From: an uncultured Flavobacteriales bacterium
Lineage (GTDB): Bacteria; Bacteroidota; Bacteroidia; Flavobacteriales_E; Vicingaceae
Direction of reading: 5' to 3'
Assembly: GCA_937925525.1 (NCBI GenBank)
Contig: CALALS010000199.1
Coordinates: forward strand, 1-19,052
DNA length: 19,052 bases
Part shown: in pieces, positions 1 to 7,847 of the stretch
How positions within the stretch are numbered: position 1 is the stretch's first letter
How the letters are laid out: each line of letters starts with the position of its first letter
Notes under the pieces: model-generated
Databases searched by the model: none
Seen by the model: the letters and a program-made list of their open reading frames with translations, nothing else
What the model was told of the DNA's origin: nothing
Position numbers and translations under genes: made by a program

Positions 1-674
1 AACACTACATAAATAATGCTTTAAAAGCAGGGAAATCTGTTTTGGCAGAAGGTGCCCAAGGAACTTTGCTAGATATTGATTTTGGAACTTACCCATTTGT
101 TACTTCATCCAACACAATTACTGCCGGAGCATGCACAGGATTGGGAATAGCTCCTAATAGAATTGGAGGTGTATTTGGAATATTTAAGGCTTACTGTACC
201 AGAGTTGGAAGTGGTCCTTTCCCAACAGAGTTGGAGGACGAAACCGGAGAAGAAATGCGAAAAGTAGGACACGAATTTGGAGCAACTACCGGCAGACCAA
301 GAAGATGTGGTTGGTTAGATATTCCTGCGTTAAAATATGCTTGCATGGTAAACGGTGTTACCCAACTAATTATGATGAAAGCCGATGTGCTCACTAATTT
401 TGAGCCTATTTCAGTATGCACAAAGTATAAACATCAAAATCAAGAAATTGACTATTTACCTTACAGCATAAATCCTGAAGATGTTCAGCCGATTTATGAA
501 AGTGTAAAAGGTTGGAAAGAAGACTTAACACAGCTTTCAAGCTCAAGCGATTTACCGAATGAAGTGCATGAATATATCGCATTTATTGAAAAACAAATTG
601 AAATCCCAATCACTATTGTTTCTGTTGGCCCGGACAGAAAACAAACACTTTTTAGAGAGGCGGTATCAGTTTAA
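1..674 (+). CDS. purA: Adenylosuccinate synthase, C-terminal half (5' end outside window)
   Basis: Converts IMP, aspartate and GTP to adenylosuccinate, the first committed step of AMP synthesis, in the cytoplasm. The frame is open from base 3, giving 223 residues of a protein normally about 420-430 long, so the N-terminal half lies upstream. A TTG at 42 could be mistaken for a start, but homology-like sequence continues before it, so the gene is simply cut by the window edge. Diagnostic blocks are QGTLLDIDFGTYPFVTSSN, a typical PurA signature, and the aspartate/IMP-binding loop ATTGRPRRCGWLD. The C-terminal end (GPDRKQTL) is also typical. The OstA-like gene starts 3 nt after the stop, so the two are probably co-transcribed. 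Confidence 0.96.
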   Translation, partial: HYINNALKAGKSVLAEGAQGTLLDIDFGTYPFVTSSNTITAGACTGLGIAPNRIGGVFGIFKAYCTRVGSGPFPTELEDETGEEMRKVGHEFGATTGRPRRCGWLDIPALKYACMVNGVTQLIMMKADVLTNFEPISVCTKYKHQNQEIDYLPYSINPEDVQPIYESVKGWKEDLTQLSSSSDLPNEVHEYIAFIEKQIEIPITIVSVGPDRKQTLFREAVSV

Positions 675-677
675 AAC

Positions 678-2192
678 ATGCTTATTTCTCCAAAATACAT
701 TGGGGTTTTTATCACTTTACTAATTAGTGTTTCTTTTTCTTTTGCACAAAAACCAAAACAAATAGAGTTGATTAATGCTAATTCTTTAGAGTTTGACAAT
801 TCATCAGGTGTTAAAGCAAAAAAGTTAATTGGCAATGTTCAATTCAAGCATGAAGAAGTGCTAATGTTTTGCGATAGCGCATATTTATTTGATGAATCGA
901 ATAGCTTAAATGCCTACGGACATGTTAGAATAAATCAAGGCGACAGTCTTCAATTATATGGAGACTCCTTGTTTTATGATGGAAATACAAAAACCGCAAT
1001 CGTAAAAAATAATATCCGACTTAATAATAATGATGTAAATCTTACTACCAATTTTCTGGAATATAAAAGAGAAGAAAATCTAGCCTATTTTATTGGTGGA
1101 GGAACTATGTACAACAAAAAAGAAAAGACGAATTTAACTAGTCAACAAGGCTATTACAATTCTACTTCAAAGTCTTTTTTCTTTAAAAAAGATGTGGTTT
1201 TAACGCATCCCGAATACAAAATGAAATCTGACACATTACAGTACAACTCATTTTCCAGAGTAGTATATTTTCATGGACCAACAACCATCAACTTAAATGA
1301 CGGCACTGAAATAAAATGTGAAGGTGGTTACTACAATTCAATTACCGACCAATCTAAATATTACACCAAAGCTGAAATTAACTCTAAACAAAACATGCTA
1401 AAAGCGGATACTATTCTTTACAATAAAAATGGGGGGATAGGTATTGCTACGTGCAACGTTGAATTAATTGACACTAGTGAAAATATTATTGTTACCGGTG
1501 ATTTAGCTCATATTTTTGATGCGAAAGACAGTTTAATGGTAACTGACAATGCTATTATTATTAAAGAATTTGAAAAAGATACTTTGTATATGCACGCAGA
1601 TACTTTTAAGGTAAGTGCAGACACAGCCGGAAACAAAATACTTTATGGTTATAATCATGTCAAATTTTTTAAACCTGACATGCAAGGTAAGTGTGATTCT
1701 ATTTATTATGCCTTTGCTGATTCAACCATTCAGTTTTTTAACGAGCCTATACTTTGGAATAATGAAAACCAGCTTACCGGTGAAAAAATGGATTTAGTCT
1801 TGAAAAATGATGAAATTCACAAGCTGTTTATTGATAAAAATGCCTTTATTATCAGTTATGTTGATTCAGCCAAATACAACCAAATAAAAGGTAAAACCAT
1901 TGAGGGTTATTTTTTAGAAAATGCCCTACACAATGTTGATGTTACCGGAAATGGACAAACTATTTATTATGTTCAAGACGACCAAAAAAGATATATTGGA
2001 ATTAATAAAGCAGAAAGCAGTAATTTAAGAATTTATCTTTCCGATAATGAAATAAAGAAAATTACCTTTATAAAAGACCCGGAAGGCAAACTAATGCCTT
2101 TAAATGATGTTAGTGAAGAAGAATTACTTTTAAAAGGGTTCATTTGGAAAATAGAAGAAAAGCCACTCACCCGATTTGATATCCTAAACTAG
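678..2192 (+). CDS. OstA-like exported protein (LptA/OstA N-terminal-type beta-jellyroll)
   Basis: A 504-residue protein with an N-terminal signal peptide (hydrophobic residues about 8-23, ending SFAQ). The body is a long run of short beta-strand units with repeated patterns such as 'DSAYLFDESN', 'GDSLFYDGNTK' and 'SDTLQYNSFSR', typical of the OstA/LptA fold that forms the periplasmic lipopolysaccharide bridge. Bacteroidota carry a distinct OstA-like family of about this length (OstA_2 type in domain databases, from memory). A role in LPS transport or outer-membrane assembly is inferred from fold, not shown here. The ATG at 678 lies 3 nt after purA and is the only start that gives a signal peptide. 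It converges on msrB with 3 bp between stop codons and no visible terminator. A full LptD-like barrel domain is not apparent. Confidence 0.85.
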   Translation: MLISPKYIGVFITLLISVSFSFAQKPKQIELINANSLEFDNSSGVKAKKLIGNVQFKHEEVLMFCDSAYLFDESNSLNAYGHVRINQGDSLQLYGDSLFYDGNTKTAIVKNNIRLNNNDVNLTTNFLEYKREENLAYFIGGGTMYNKKEKTNLTSQQGYYNSTSKSFFFKKDVVLTHPEYKMKSDTLQYNSFSRVVYFHGPTTINLNDGTEIKCEGGYYNSITDQSKYYTKAEINSKQNMLKADTILYNKNGGIGIATCNVELIDTSENIIVTGDLAHIFDAKDSLMVTDNAIIIKEFEKDTLYMHADTFKVSADTAGNKILYGYNHVKFFKPDMQGKCDSIYYAFADSTIQFFNEPILWNNENQLTGEKMDLVLKNDEIHKLFIDKNAFIISYVDSAKYNQIKGKTIEGYFLENALHNVDVTGNGQTIYYVQDDQKRYIGINKAESSNLRIYLSDNEIKKITFIKDPEGKLMPLNDVSEEELLLKGFIWKIEEKPLTRFDILN

Positions 2193-2195
2193 GTT

Positions 2196-2681
2196 TTATT
2201 CAGGCTTAAAATTTAGCGCTACAGAATTTATACAGTACCTGAGTCCTGTTGGTTTTGGGCCGTCATCAAAAACATGGCCTAAATGAGCGCCACAATTTGC
2301 ACAAACAACCTCAGCTCTTACCATACCTAAAGAATAATCTGATATTTCTTTTAAGCTATTGTTATTTGAAGGTTTATAAAAACTTGGCCAGCCGGTACCT
2401 GAATCAAATTTTGATTCAGAACTAAACAGTAAATGATTACAACAAATACAATGATATGTACCAGGCTCATAAAATTTATTGTATTTACCACTAAATGGAG
2501 CTTCAGTCCCTTTTTGTCTTGTAATATAATAAGCTTCAGGACTTAATTGTTCTTTCCATTCAGCGTCCGTTTTTTGAACATTATATTGAGTTTTTTCTAG
2601 ACCGCTTTTTTCTTTCGGTTTATTTTGTTGCGAACAAGCCATCAATGGAATAAATAAAAACAATGTAATAAAGCGCCTCAT
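2196..2681 (-). CDS. msrB: Peptide-methionine (R)-S-oxide reductase, lipoprotein form
   Basis: Reduces the R-epimer of methionine sulfoxide in oxidised proteins. The MsrB fold is clear: zinc-binding pairs C78/C81 and C127/C130, the block GTGWPSFY (95-102), the block GAHLGHVFDDGPKPTGLRYCINS (131-153; described here by position, catalytic Cys at 150). The position that holds a resolving Cys in some family members (SGCGWPSF) is Thr here, a common variant that implies another reductant route. Residues 1-16 form a lipoprotein signal (MRRFITLFLF, then LMAC), so the enzyme is probably anchored in the envelope and acts in the periplasm rather than the cytosol. It is 161 residues, normal for the single-domain form plus signal. 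No fused MsrA domain is present. Confidence 0.95.
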   Translation of the reverse strand: MRRFITLFLFIPLMACSQQNKPKEKSGLEKTQYNVQKTDAEWKEQLSPEAYYITRQKGTEAPFSGKYNKFYEPGTYHCICCNHLLFSSESKFDSGTGWPSFYKPSNNNSLKEISDYSLGMVRAEVVCANCGAHLGHVFDDGPKPTGLRYCINSVALNFKPE

Positions 2682-2711
2682 AATAGTTATATTTTATGTT
2701 TGGACATACGC

Positions 2712-2745
2712 AAAAAAAAGCCGTTTGGGTTTTGTCCAAACGGCT
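2712..2745 (-). terminator. Intrinsic terminator of the T9SS cargo gene
   Basis: A perfect 10-bp inverted repeat, AGCCGTTTGG (2719-2728) and CCAAACGGCT (2736-2745), with a 7-nt loop. On the minus strand it is followed by a run of eight T (plus-strand A run 2712-2719). It lies 22 bp past the stop of the gene at 2767-4674 and before the msrB start, so it separates those two minus-strand genes. Confidence 0.9.
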
Positions 2746-2766
2746 CTTAAAATATTAAATCAGAAA

Positions 2767-4674
2767 TTATTTAGTCAAAATAACTTTGTGTGCAGAAGTA
2801 ACTTCATTAGCAGTAACTCTAATAAAGTAAACACCTGTATTTTGATTAGATAAATCTAATTGAGCTCTATCATTGCTTACGCTCATTGTTTTAACAACAT
2901 TTCCTAAGATATCCACTACTTCAATATTCATGTTAACAGCTTTAGCCGTTACATTAAATATACCATTAGACGGATTAGGGAAAATAGAAACATCATTAGA
3001 CTTCATTTCGCTTTCGCTGATACCAACTTCAGATTGGTCAAATCCAGCACCCTTTAAATAATAGTGTTGGGTAGATGTTGTCACATCAGTAGTATTTGAA
3101 GGAATTGTATACACAATTGGCAGCTCATAATTCATTTCTGTTCCTTTAACCGAAGATATTGGAGCCAAAGTAGGAAAAAAGGCTCCAAAAACATTTGTTA
3201 AAATTTTTATAGGTGTATAAAGCGAAGAACTAACTTCATAACCAATAGCATATATTTCAGGATTACTGTTTGACTGGCTAACACTAATGTCTGTAGCTGA
3301 CCATGTAAAGAAAAGCTTTGATCCATCTTGCAATCTACTTGCTTGAGGTCTCGTAGTTACAGAAACTTGGTTTGGTGAAGTTCCCAAACTAAAATCTGTA
3401 TTTCTAATTGAATCTACAAAATTTACTGCCCAGGATGAAGCTACTGTTTGACAGTGCATTAAATATCTAAAGCCATTATAAATATAGCCTAGCGAATCTT
3501 TATGAGAGGAGTAACCTGAAAGAACCTCTGCAAATATATGCAGTTCGCCATTAGCATCAACAGTAATATCAGTTTCACTAAAATACGGTCTGATTGGGCC
3601 TGATCCACCACCTGAACCATAAATATATTGCTGCATAACTGGGTCGGTAGAAAAGTCAAAAGAAGTTTGTTTATTCCATGTGGTACCACCATCAGTAGTT
3701 TTATAAACGATTGGTCTGTAAACAGTATCTAACCCTATATTTGCTTCAGCGCCAATAATAACAGCATAACCGGTTAAGCCATTTGGAGCAAATGCAACAT
3801 TCCATCCGTTCACCATTTTAATATAGCCGTTTGTTGGATCAGTATAAGAATATGTATTAGGAGCAAAAACATGTGGCATTGTCCAAGTAAAATCATTAGT
3901 AGGGACATTAAAAGTTCCCTTATTTAGATAAAATCTAGAATAATTCAATGTATCCATTGGACTTGGTGAAGTTGCACTATAGTTTTTGTTGTATCTTGTG
4001 CTTAAAGAAAAGGCCGTTCCAAGTGATGTAACATCAAGACCATAAGGATGGAAGAAAGTAGTATCAGTATTAACATACGTTTCAGAAGAATTAGTAGAAC
4101 CATCAAATTTAACAGAATATCTGCCTAGCATACCCCACTTATTAGGTGTTTCACTAGTCAATACAGGAGCGTTAGCAACTACAAATGCATTAATTGGATT
4201 AGTATTTGCAACAGGATTATATATGGCTAATGAAGGATATCTAGCAGCCTTTCCGCCTGAGGGATTACCAGTATATGTAGGATTTAGGGGGCCTCTATCT
4301 AAATTCCAAGTGTTTCCTCCATCTGTAGAAACGTCAAAATTTAGAGTACCTGAATTAGTTCCATTAGCTTGGTAATTTCTGTGAATAAAAGCTACCGCAT
4401 CTAAGTCGTGATTATAAGCAACTTGATTTTGACCGTTTAATAATATGGTATAAATATTTGCTGACTGTCCAATAGGGATAGATGTAACAGCAGATATTTG
4501 GTTTCCAACATTATTATTTGGGATTTCCGGTTTATTGGTAGGAAAAGTAAAACCTGGGTCAATAAACTCTTGAATATTTCCTCTGTCTGCCTTTACCGGT
4601 TTCAACATATCAGGATGTTGTGCATTTACTGCCACTACCGCAAAAACAGAAGCAAAAAGTAATGTTTTTTTCAT
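2767..4674 (-). CDS. T9SS type A sorting-domain protein with BNR/Asp-box repeats
   Basis: A 635-residue secreted protein. The signal peptide is MKKTLLFASVFAVVAVNAQ. The last 73 residues (563-635) are a type A T9SS C-terminal domain: SIFPNPSNG, then the NIEVVDILGNVV and TGVYFIRVT blocks and a lysine at the very end (KVILTK). The body holds two Asp-box/BNR motifs, STDGGNTW (116-123) and TTDGGTTW (326-333), the hallmark of sialidase-type beta-propellers and related exo-repeat proteins. It is expected to cross the inner membrane by Sec and the outer membrane by T9SS, then be released or attached at the surface. No catalytic residues can be named, so an enzymatic role is not claimed. It has its own candidate promoter and a strong terminator, so is probably monocistronic. 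Confidence 0.9.
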   Translation of the reverse strand: MKKTLLFASVFAVVAVNAQHPDMLKPVKADRGNIQEFIDPGFTFPTNKPEIPNNNVGNQISAVTSIPIGQSANIYTILLNGQNQVAYNHDLDAVAFIHRNYQANGTNSGTLNFDVSTDGGNTWNLDRGPLNPTYTGNPSGGKAARYPSLAIYNPVANTNPINAFVVANAPVLTSETPNKWGMLGRYSVKFDGSTNSSETYVNTDTTFFHPYGLDVTSLGTAFSLSTRYNKNYSATSPSPMDTLNYSRFYLNKGTFNVPTNDFTWTMPHVFAPNTYSYTDPTNGYIKMVNGWNVAFAPNGLTGYAVIIGAEANIGLDTVYRPIVYKTTDGGTTWNKQTSFDFSTDPVMQQYIYGSGGGSGPIRPYFSETDITVDANGELHIFAEVLSGYSSHKDSLGYIYNGFRYLMHCQTVASSWAVNFVDSIRNTDFSLGTSPNQVSVTTRPQASRLQDGSKLFFTWSATDISVSQSNSNPEIYAIGYEVSSSLYTPIKILTNVFGAFFPTLAPISSVKGTEMNYELPIVYTIPSNTTDVTTSTQHYYLKGAGFDQSEVGISESEMKSNDVSIFPNPSNGIFNVTAKAVNMNIEVVDILGNVVKTMSVSNDRAQLDLSNQNTGVYFIRVTANEVTSAHKVILTK

Positions 4675-4718
4675 AAGTGTAAATTTTAAGTTATTAAGTG
4701 CGACTTTTTATTGAAAGG

Positions 4719-4750
4719 CGAAGTTAAGCATTTTGTAGCTTAAATTTCAA
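4719..4750 (-). promoter_or_regulatory. Candidate promoter of the T9SS cargo gene
   Basis: Read on the minus strand: TTG (plus 4748-4750), 21 bp, then TAACTTCG (plus 4719-4726), one mismatch from the Bacteroidota -7 box TAnnTTTG. The predicted transcript start would leave a leader of about 35-40 nt before the ATG at 4674. Found by eye; moderate support only. Confidence 0.4.
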
Positions 4751-4766
4751 GTTTCGTCTATAAAAT

Positions 4767-6758
4767 TTAGAATAATTCATTAACGGTTGTTTCTTCAACA
4801 TTAAAGGGAATGGTAACCATTAATTTATCTTCTTCTTTCATAGTCCGCTTTATGGTTGATACTGCTCCTTCATTTCTTGCCCATGACCTTCTAGCAATTC
4901 CATTGTTTACATCCCAAAATAACATCATCTTTAAACGTTCCTCTGACTCTTCACTTCCATCTAACAACATTCCGAAACCACCATTAATTACTTCTCCCCA
5001 CCCTACACCACCACCGTTGTGAATAGAAACCCATGTTGCTCCTCTAAAAGAATCTCCAATGACATTATGAATTGCCATATCGGAAGTAAACTGAGAACCA
5101 TCATAAATATTTGAAGTTTCTCTATAAGGTGAATCTGTTCCCGAAACGTCATGATGGTCTCTTCCCAAAACCACAGGACCAATTTCTCCTTTTTTTATAG
5201 CATCATTAAATGCTTTTGCTATTTCAATTCTCCCAAAAGCATCTGCATAAAGTATTCTTGCTTGCGAACCCACAACAAGTTTGTTTTTCTTTGCTTCTTT
5301 TATCCACTTTATATTATCACTCATCTGAAGTTGAATATCTTCCGGAGCTTCCTTCATTAATTTCTCTAAAACCTCAGCCGCTAACTTGTCAGTATAATCT
5401 AAATCTTCTGGCTTTCCGGAAGTACAAACCCATCTAAATGGTCCAAAACCATAATCAAAGCACATTGGTCCCATAATATCCTGAACGTAAGAAGGATATT
5501 TAAAAGTAATTCCGTCTTGATTCATCACATCTGCACCAGCTCTTGATGCTTCTAATAGAAACGCATTTCCATAATCAAAAAAGTAAGTTCCGTTTTCAGC
5601 ACATTTATTAATAGCCAAAGCTTGCCGTCTAAGTGACTCTTGAACCTCTTCTTTAAACTTAGTTGGGTTATTTGCCATCAGCTCATTCGATTCTTCATAA
5701 GTCAATCCTACAGGATAGTAACCGCCTGCCCAAGGATTATGGAGCGATGTTTGGTCTGAACCAATATCTATTTTAATTCCTTTTGCATAAAACTCCTCCC
5801 AAACCGTAACAATGTTTCCTAAGTAAGCATAAGAGCGTACCTCTTTATTTGTAATTGAGGATTTAACTTTATCACATAACTCATTAATGTCTTCAACCAC
5901 TTCATCTACCCAACCTTGCTCATGTCTTTTATATGCCGCCTTAGGATTAACTTCAGCAGTAACTGAAACACAACCGGCAATATTTCCTGCTTTAGGTTGT
6001 GCACCACTCATCCCGCCCAAACCTGAAGTCACAAATAGTTTTCCTGAAAAATCAGAATACCCTTTTTTTCTCAACGCATTCATTACAGTTATAGTTGTAC
6101 CATGTACAATTCCTTGCGGACCAATATACATGTAAGAACCGGCTGTCATTTGTCCGTATTGTGTTACTCCCAAAGCATTAAACTTTTCCCAGTCATCAGG
6201 TTCAGAATAATTAGGAATCATCATGCCGTTAGTTACAACAACTCTTGGAGCATTTTTATGAGAAGGGAATAAACCCATCGGATGCCCTGAATACATAACT
6301 AAAGTCTGCTCATCTGTCATTTCAGAAAGATATTTCATCGTTAACCTATACTGTGCCCAGTTTTGAAAAACAGCACCATTTCCACCATATGTAATTAACT
6401 CATGTGGATGTTGTGCAACTTTTGGGTCTAAATTATTTTGAATCATCAACATAATAGATGCGGCCTGTTCACATTTGGCAGGATAGTCATTGATAGGTCT
6501 AGCGTACATTTCATAATCGGGTCGGTAGCGATACATATAAATTCTACCATATTCTATTAATTCTTGAGCAAACTCTTTTGCTAATTCACTATGAAATTCT
6601 TGAGGAAAATATCGTAGGGCATTTCTAACAGCCAGCTTTTTTTCTTCCTTAGATAAAATATCTTTTCTTTTGGGTGAATGACTCACTGTATTATCAAATT
6701 CCTTTCCTGGAGGTAAGTAATTAGGAATACCTTCTTGTACTGCTTCTTTAAAATTCAT
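4767..6758 (-). CDS. hutU: Urocanate hydratase
   Basis: Converts urocanate to 4-imidazolone-5-propionate, the second step of histidine breakdown, using tightly bound NAD+ as electrophile. Family blocks are intact: YGGNGAVFQNW (124-134), the NAD-binding SGLGGMSGAQ (245-254), FGPFRWVCTSG (438-448) with the active-site-region cysteine at 445, and the long conserved C-terminal stretch with GRDHHDVSGTDSPYRE and GGGVGWGEVINGG. At 663 residues it is about 100 longer than the well-studied Pseudomonas enzyme (about 555), which fits a long form I associate with Bacteroidota. No hutH, hutI or hutG lies in the window, so the pathway would be completed elsewhere. The four-helix-bundle gene sits 33 bp upstream on the same strand, and its flanking repeat ends 3 nt before this ATG. 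Confidence 0.97.
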   Translation of the reverse strand: MNFKEAVQEGIPNYLPPGKEFDNTVSHSPKRKDILSKEEKKLAVRNALRYFPQEFHSELAKEFAQELIEYGRIYMYRYRPDYEMYARPINDYPAKCEQAASIMLMIQNNLDPKVAQHPHELITYGGNGAVFQNWAQYRLTMKYLSEMTDEQTLVMYSGHPMGLFPSHKNAPRVVVTNGMMIPNYSEPDDWEKFNALGVTQYGQMTAGSYMYIGPQGIVHGTTITVMNALRKKGYSDFSGKLFVTSGLGGMSGAQPKAGNIAGCVSVTAEVNPKAAYKRHEQGWVDEVVEDINELCDKVKSSITNKEVRSYAYLGNIVTVWEEFYAKGIKIDIGSDQTSLHNPWAGGYYPVGLTYEESNELMANNPTKFKEEVQESLRRQALAINKCAENGTYFFDYGNAFLLEASRAGADVMNQDGITFKYPSYVQDIMGPMCFDYGFGPFRWVCTSGKPEDLDYTDKLAAEVLEKLMKEAPEDIQLQMSDNIKWIKEAKKNKLVVGSQARILYADAFGRIEIAKAFNDAIKKGEIGPVVLGRDHHDVSGTDSPYRETSNIYDGSQFTSDMAIHNVIGDSFRGATWVSIHNGGGVGWGEVINGGFGMLLDGSEESEERLKMMLFWDVNNGIARRSWARNEGAVSTIKRTMKEEDKLMVTIPFNVEETTVNELF

Positions 6759-6761
6759 TTT

Positions 6762-7175
6762 TTAGATGTTTAGATGTTAGACTAAAAGAGTTTAGAGTGT
6801 TTTTTGAAAACTTACCATCATTTTTTGAAGTTCATCAATTTTATTTTCGATAATAGTTAAAGCTTTATTGTTGATATATTTTCTGTTACTTGAAATTAGA
6901 AGTTGAGTTACCAATTCATAAGAAGAACCTAAAGCAACATCAAGGAAATGTGAAAATGATGGATTACTCCTTGAAGAACCCTCTGCAATATTACTAGGAA
7001 TAGAAACCGCACATCTGTTTAATTGAGATATTAGTCCGAACTTTTCCTCTTTCGGAAATTTATCTGTAATCTCAAAAACATCATTACAAACTTCCATAGC
7101 TAATTGCCAAATTTTTAATTTTTTATAAATATGCTTTTTTCTTTTCTCCATTTTTAGTTATTGTCTAACTTCTAA
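6762..7175. repeat. Inverted TTAGAC-type repeats bracketing the four-helix-bundle gene
   Basis: The left arm TTAGATGTTAGAC (6770-6782) matches the reverse complement of the right arm GTCTAACTTCTAA (7163-7175) at 12 of 13 positions. The left side also holds a tandem duplication of TTAGATGT (6762-6769 and 6770-6777). The arms sit just outside the stop and start codons of the gene at 6792-7151, so the bracketed unit is little more than the gene itself. This may be a small mobile or recombining cassette, or arms that pair in the RNA; neither is proven. Confidence 0.6.
6792..7151 (-). CDS. Four-helix-bundle protein (23S rRNA intervening-sequence/Avd-like family)
   Basis: A 119-residue, all-helical protein. 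The pattern (YKKLKIWQLAMEV, then FPKEEKFGLISQLNRCAVSIPSNIAEGSSR, then FLDVALGSSYEL) is that of the family first found encoded in intervening sequences of 23S rRNA genes and also related to Avd, the accessory protein of diversity-generating retroelements. Here there is no rRNA around it, so it is a free-standing copy. No reverse transcriptase, template repeat or variable-protein gene is visible nearby, so a DGR role is not supported. Members form pentameric barrels that bind nucleic acid in the Avd case; the role of stand-alone copies is unknown. Inverted repeats lie directly outside both ends. It lies between hutU and the DUF5522 gene, all on the minus strand. Confidence 0.88.
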   Translation of the reverse strand: MEKRKKHIYKKLKIWQLAMEVCNDVFEITDKFPKEEKFGLISQLNRCAVSIPSNIAEGSSRSNPSFSHFLDVALGSSYELVTQLLISSNRKYINNKALTIIENKIDELQKMMVSFQKTL

Positions 7176-7188
7176 TATCAAATCTCTA

Positions 7189-7371
7189 TCAGTCTAATTT
7201 CTTCTTTATTCTTCCTGTTTTTTTATCAAAACCGTAAGGGCAGTGGCGACAACCACTTTTACAACAATATCCTCTTTTTAAAAGGTATTTTTCTGTAAAC
7301 ACCACATAGCCTTCCTCACTCATATAATAGTCTTCGGGCTCTAAATTTTTCTTTTTAGAAAACTCTTCCAT
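7189..7371 (-). CDS. Small Cys-rich DUF5522 family protein
   Basis: A 60-residue protein with a central YYMSEEGYVVFTEKYLLKRG stretch and a cysteine cluster, GYCCKSGCRHCPYGF, with Cys at 36, 37, 41 and 44, followed by a basic tail. This architecture matches the small DUF5522 family common in Bacteroidota; the CC-x3-C-x2-C arrangement suggests metal binding. The function is not known. The ATG at 7369-7371 is preceded at plus 7386-7393 by TAAATTTG (minus strand), a full match to the -7 box, which implies a very short leader. Its stop overlaps the TTAGACTGA sequence close to the four-helix-bundle flank. Confidence 0.8.
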   Translation of the reverse strand: MEEFSKKKNLEPEDYYMSEEGYVVFTEKYLLKRGYCCKSGCRHCPYGFDKKTGRIKKKLD

Positions 7372-7392
7372 CGATTAGATCCCTGCAAATTT

Positions 7393-7412
7393 ATAAGAAA
7401 GAAATTTCTTAT
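7393..7412. repeat. 8-bp inverted repeat between XRE and DUF5522 genes
   Basis: ATAAGAAA (7393-7400), loop GAAA, TTTCTTAT (7405-7412). It lies 17 bp past the XRE stop in the direction of transcription. It is all A/T except one pair per arm and has no T tail, so it is a weak terminator at best; it abuts the -7-like box of the DUF5522 gene and could instead be a binding site. Confidence 0.35.
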
Positions 7413-7428
7413 TATGAATAAAGCTTAA

Positions 7429-7782
7429 TTAAGAATTTTCAAGCTTATCTTTAAGTTGCTTTATTATTTCTTTTTGATTGGAGATAATTTCATTTAACAA
7501 TTCATTTTCTCTTTTGAGCTTTTTATTTTCTTCAGAAAAACTATAGTACTTACTTTCTGATTCTTTTACTTCACCTTTAACCTTTGACGTATCTTCTACA
7601 AAGTAAGAAATTGGAACATCAAGTGCAGATGCTATTTCTGCTAAGGTAAAGTAATTAACCTTTGATGTCACCTCTATATGAGAGATAAGAGCTCTAGTTT
7701 TGTTAATAGCCTTAGCAAGGTCTTTTTGACTAATTCCCTTTTCAACTCGTAAAATCTTTATTTTCCTTCCAATTTCCATCAC
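7429..7782 (-). CDS. XRE-family helix-turn-helix regulator with C-terminal coiled coil
   Basis: A 117-residue cytoplasmic DNA-binding protein. Residues about 3-62 form a Cro/C1-type HTH (IGRKIKILRVEKGISQKDLA, then ALISHIEVTSKVNYFTLAEIASALDVPISYFVE). Residues about 75-115 are rich in Glu/Lys with heptad-spaced Leu/Ile, a likely coiled coil for dimer formation. It carries no sensor or peptidase domain. The start is either of two tandem ATG codons (7782 or 7779). It is divergent from the receiver gene at 7871, and the 88-bp gap holds repeated GATAA/TTATC half-sites, so control of its own gene or of the receiver gene is a reasonable inference. It is not a toxin-antitoxin antitoxin as far as can be seen, since no partner toxin is adjacent. 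Confidence 0.88.
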   Translation of the reverse strand: MMEIGRKIKILRVEKGISQKDLAKAINKTRALISHIEVTSKVNYFTLAEIASALDVPISYFVEDTSKVKGEVKESESKYYSFSEENKKLKRENELLNEIISNQKEIIKQLKDKLENS

Positions 7783-7818
7783 TATGTCTTAATCTGGTCA
7801 ATTCTAAGGAATATAATA

Positions 7819-7847
7819 TTGTCTTTTTGATAATTTTATTATCTTTG
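7819..7847 (+). promoter_or_regulatory. Bacteroidota-type promoter of the response-regulator gene
   Basis: TTG at 7819-7821, an 18-bp spacer, and TATCTTTG at 7840-7847, an exact TAnnTTTG box. Transcription would start near 7853-7856, leaving a leader of about 15-18 nt before the TTG start codon at 7871. Confidence 0.65.

Noticed and set aside
5151..5437. Open frames antisense to hutU
   Set aside because: The opposite strand encodes intact conserved hutU sequence; the translations are Phe/Ser/His-rich without any domain.
6792..7151. Diversity-generating retroelement based on the Avd-like protein
   Set aside because: No reverse transcriptase, template repeat or variable-repeat gene is present in the window.
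7429..7782. Toxin-antitoxin or restriction-modification controller role for the XRE protein
   Set aside because: No toxin, nuclease or methylase is adjacent; neighbours are a DUF5522 protein and a receiver.
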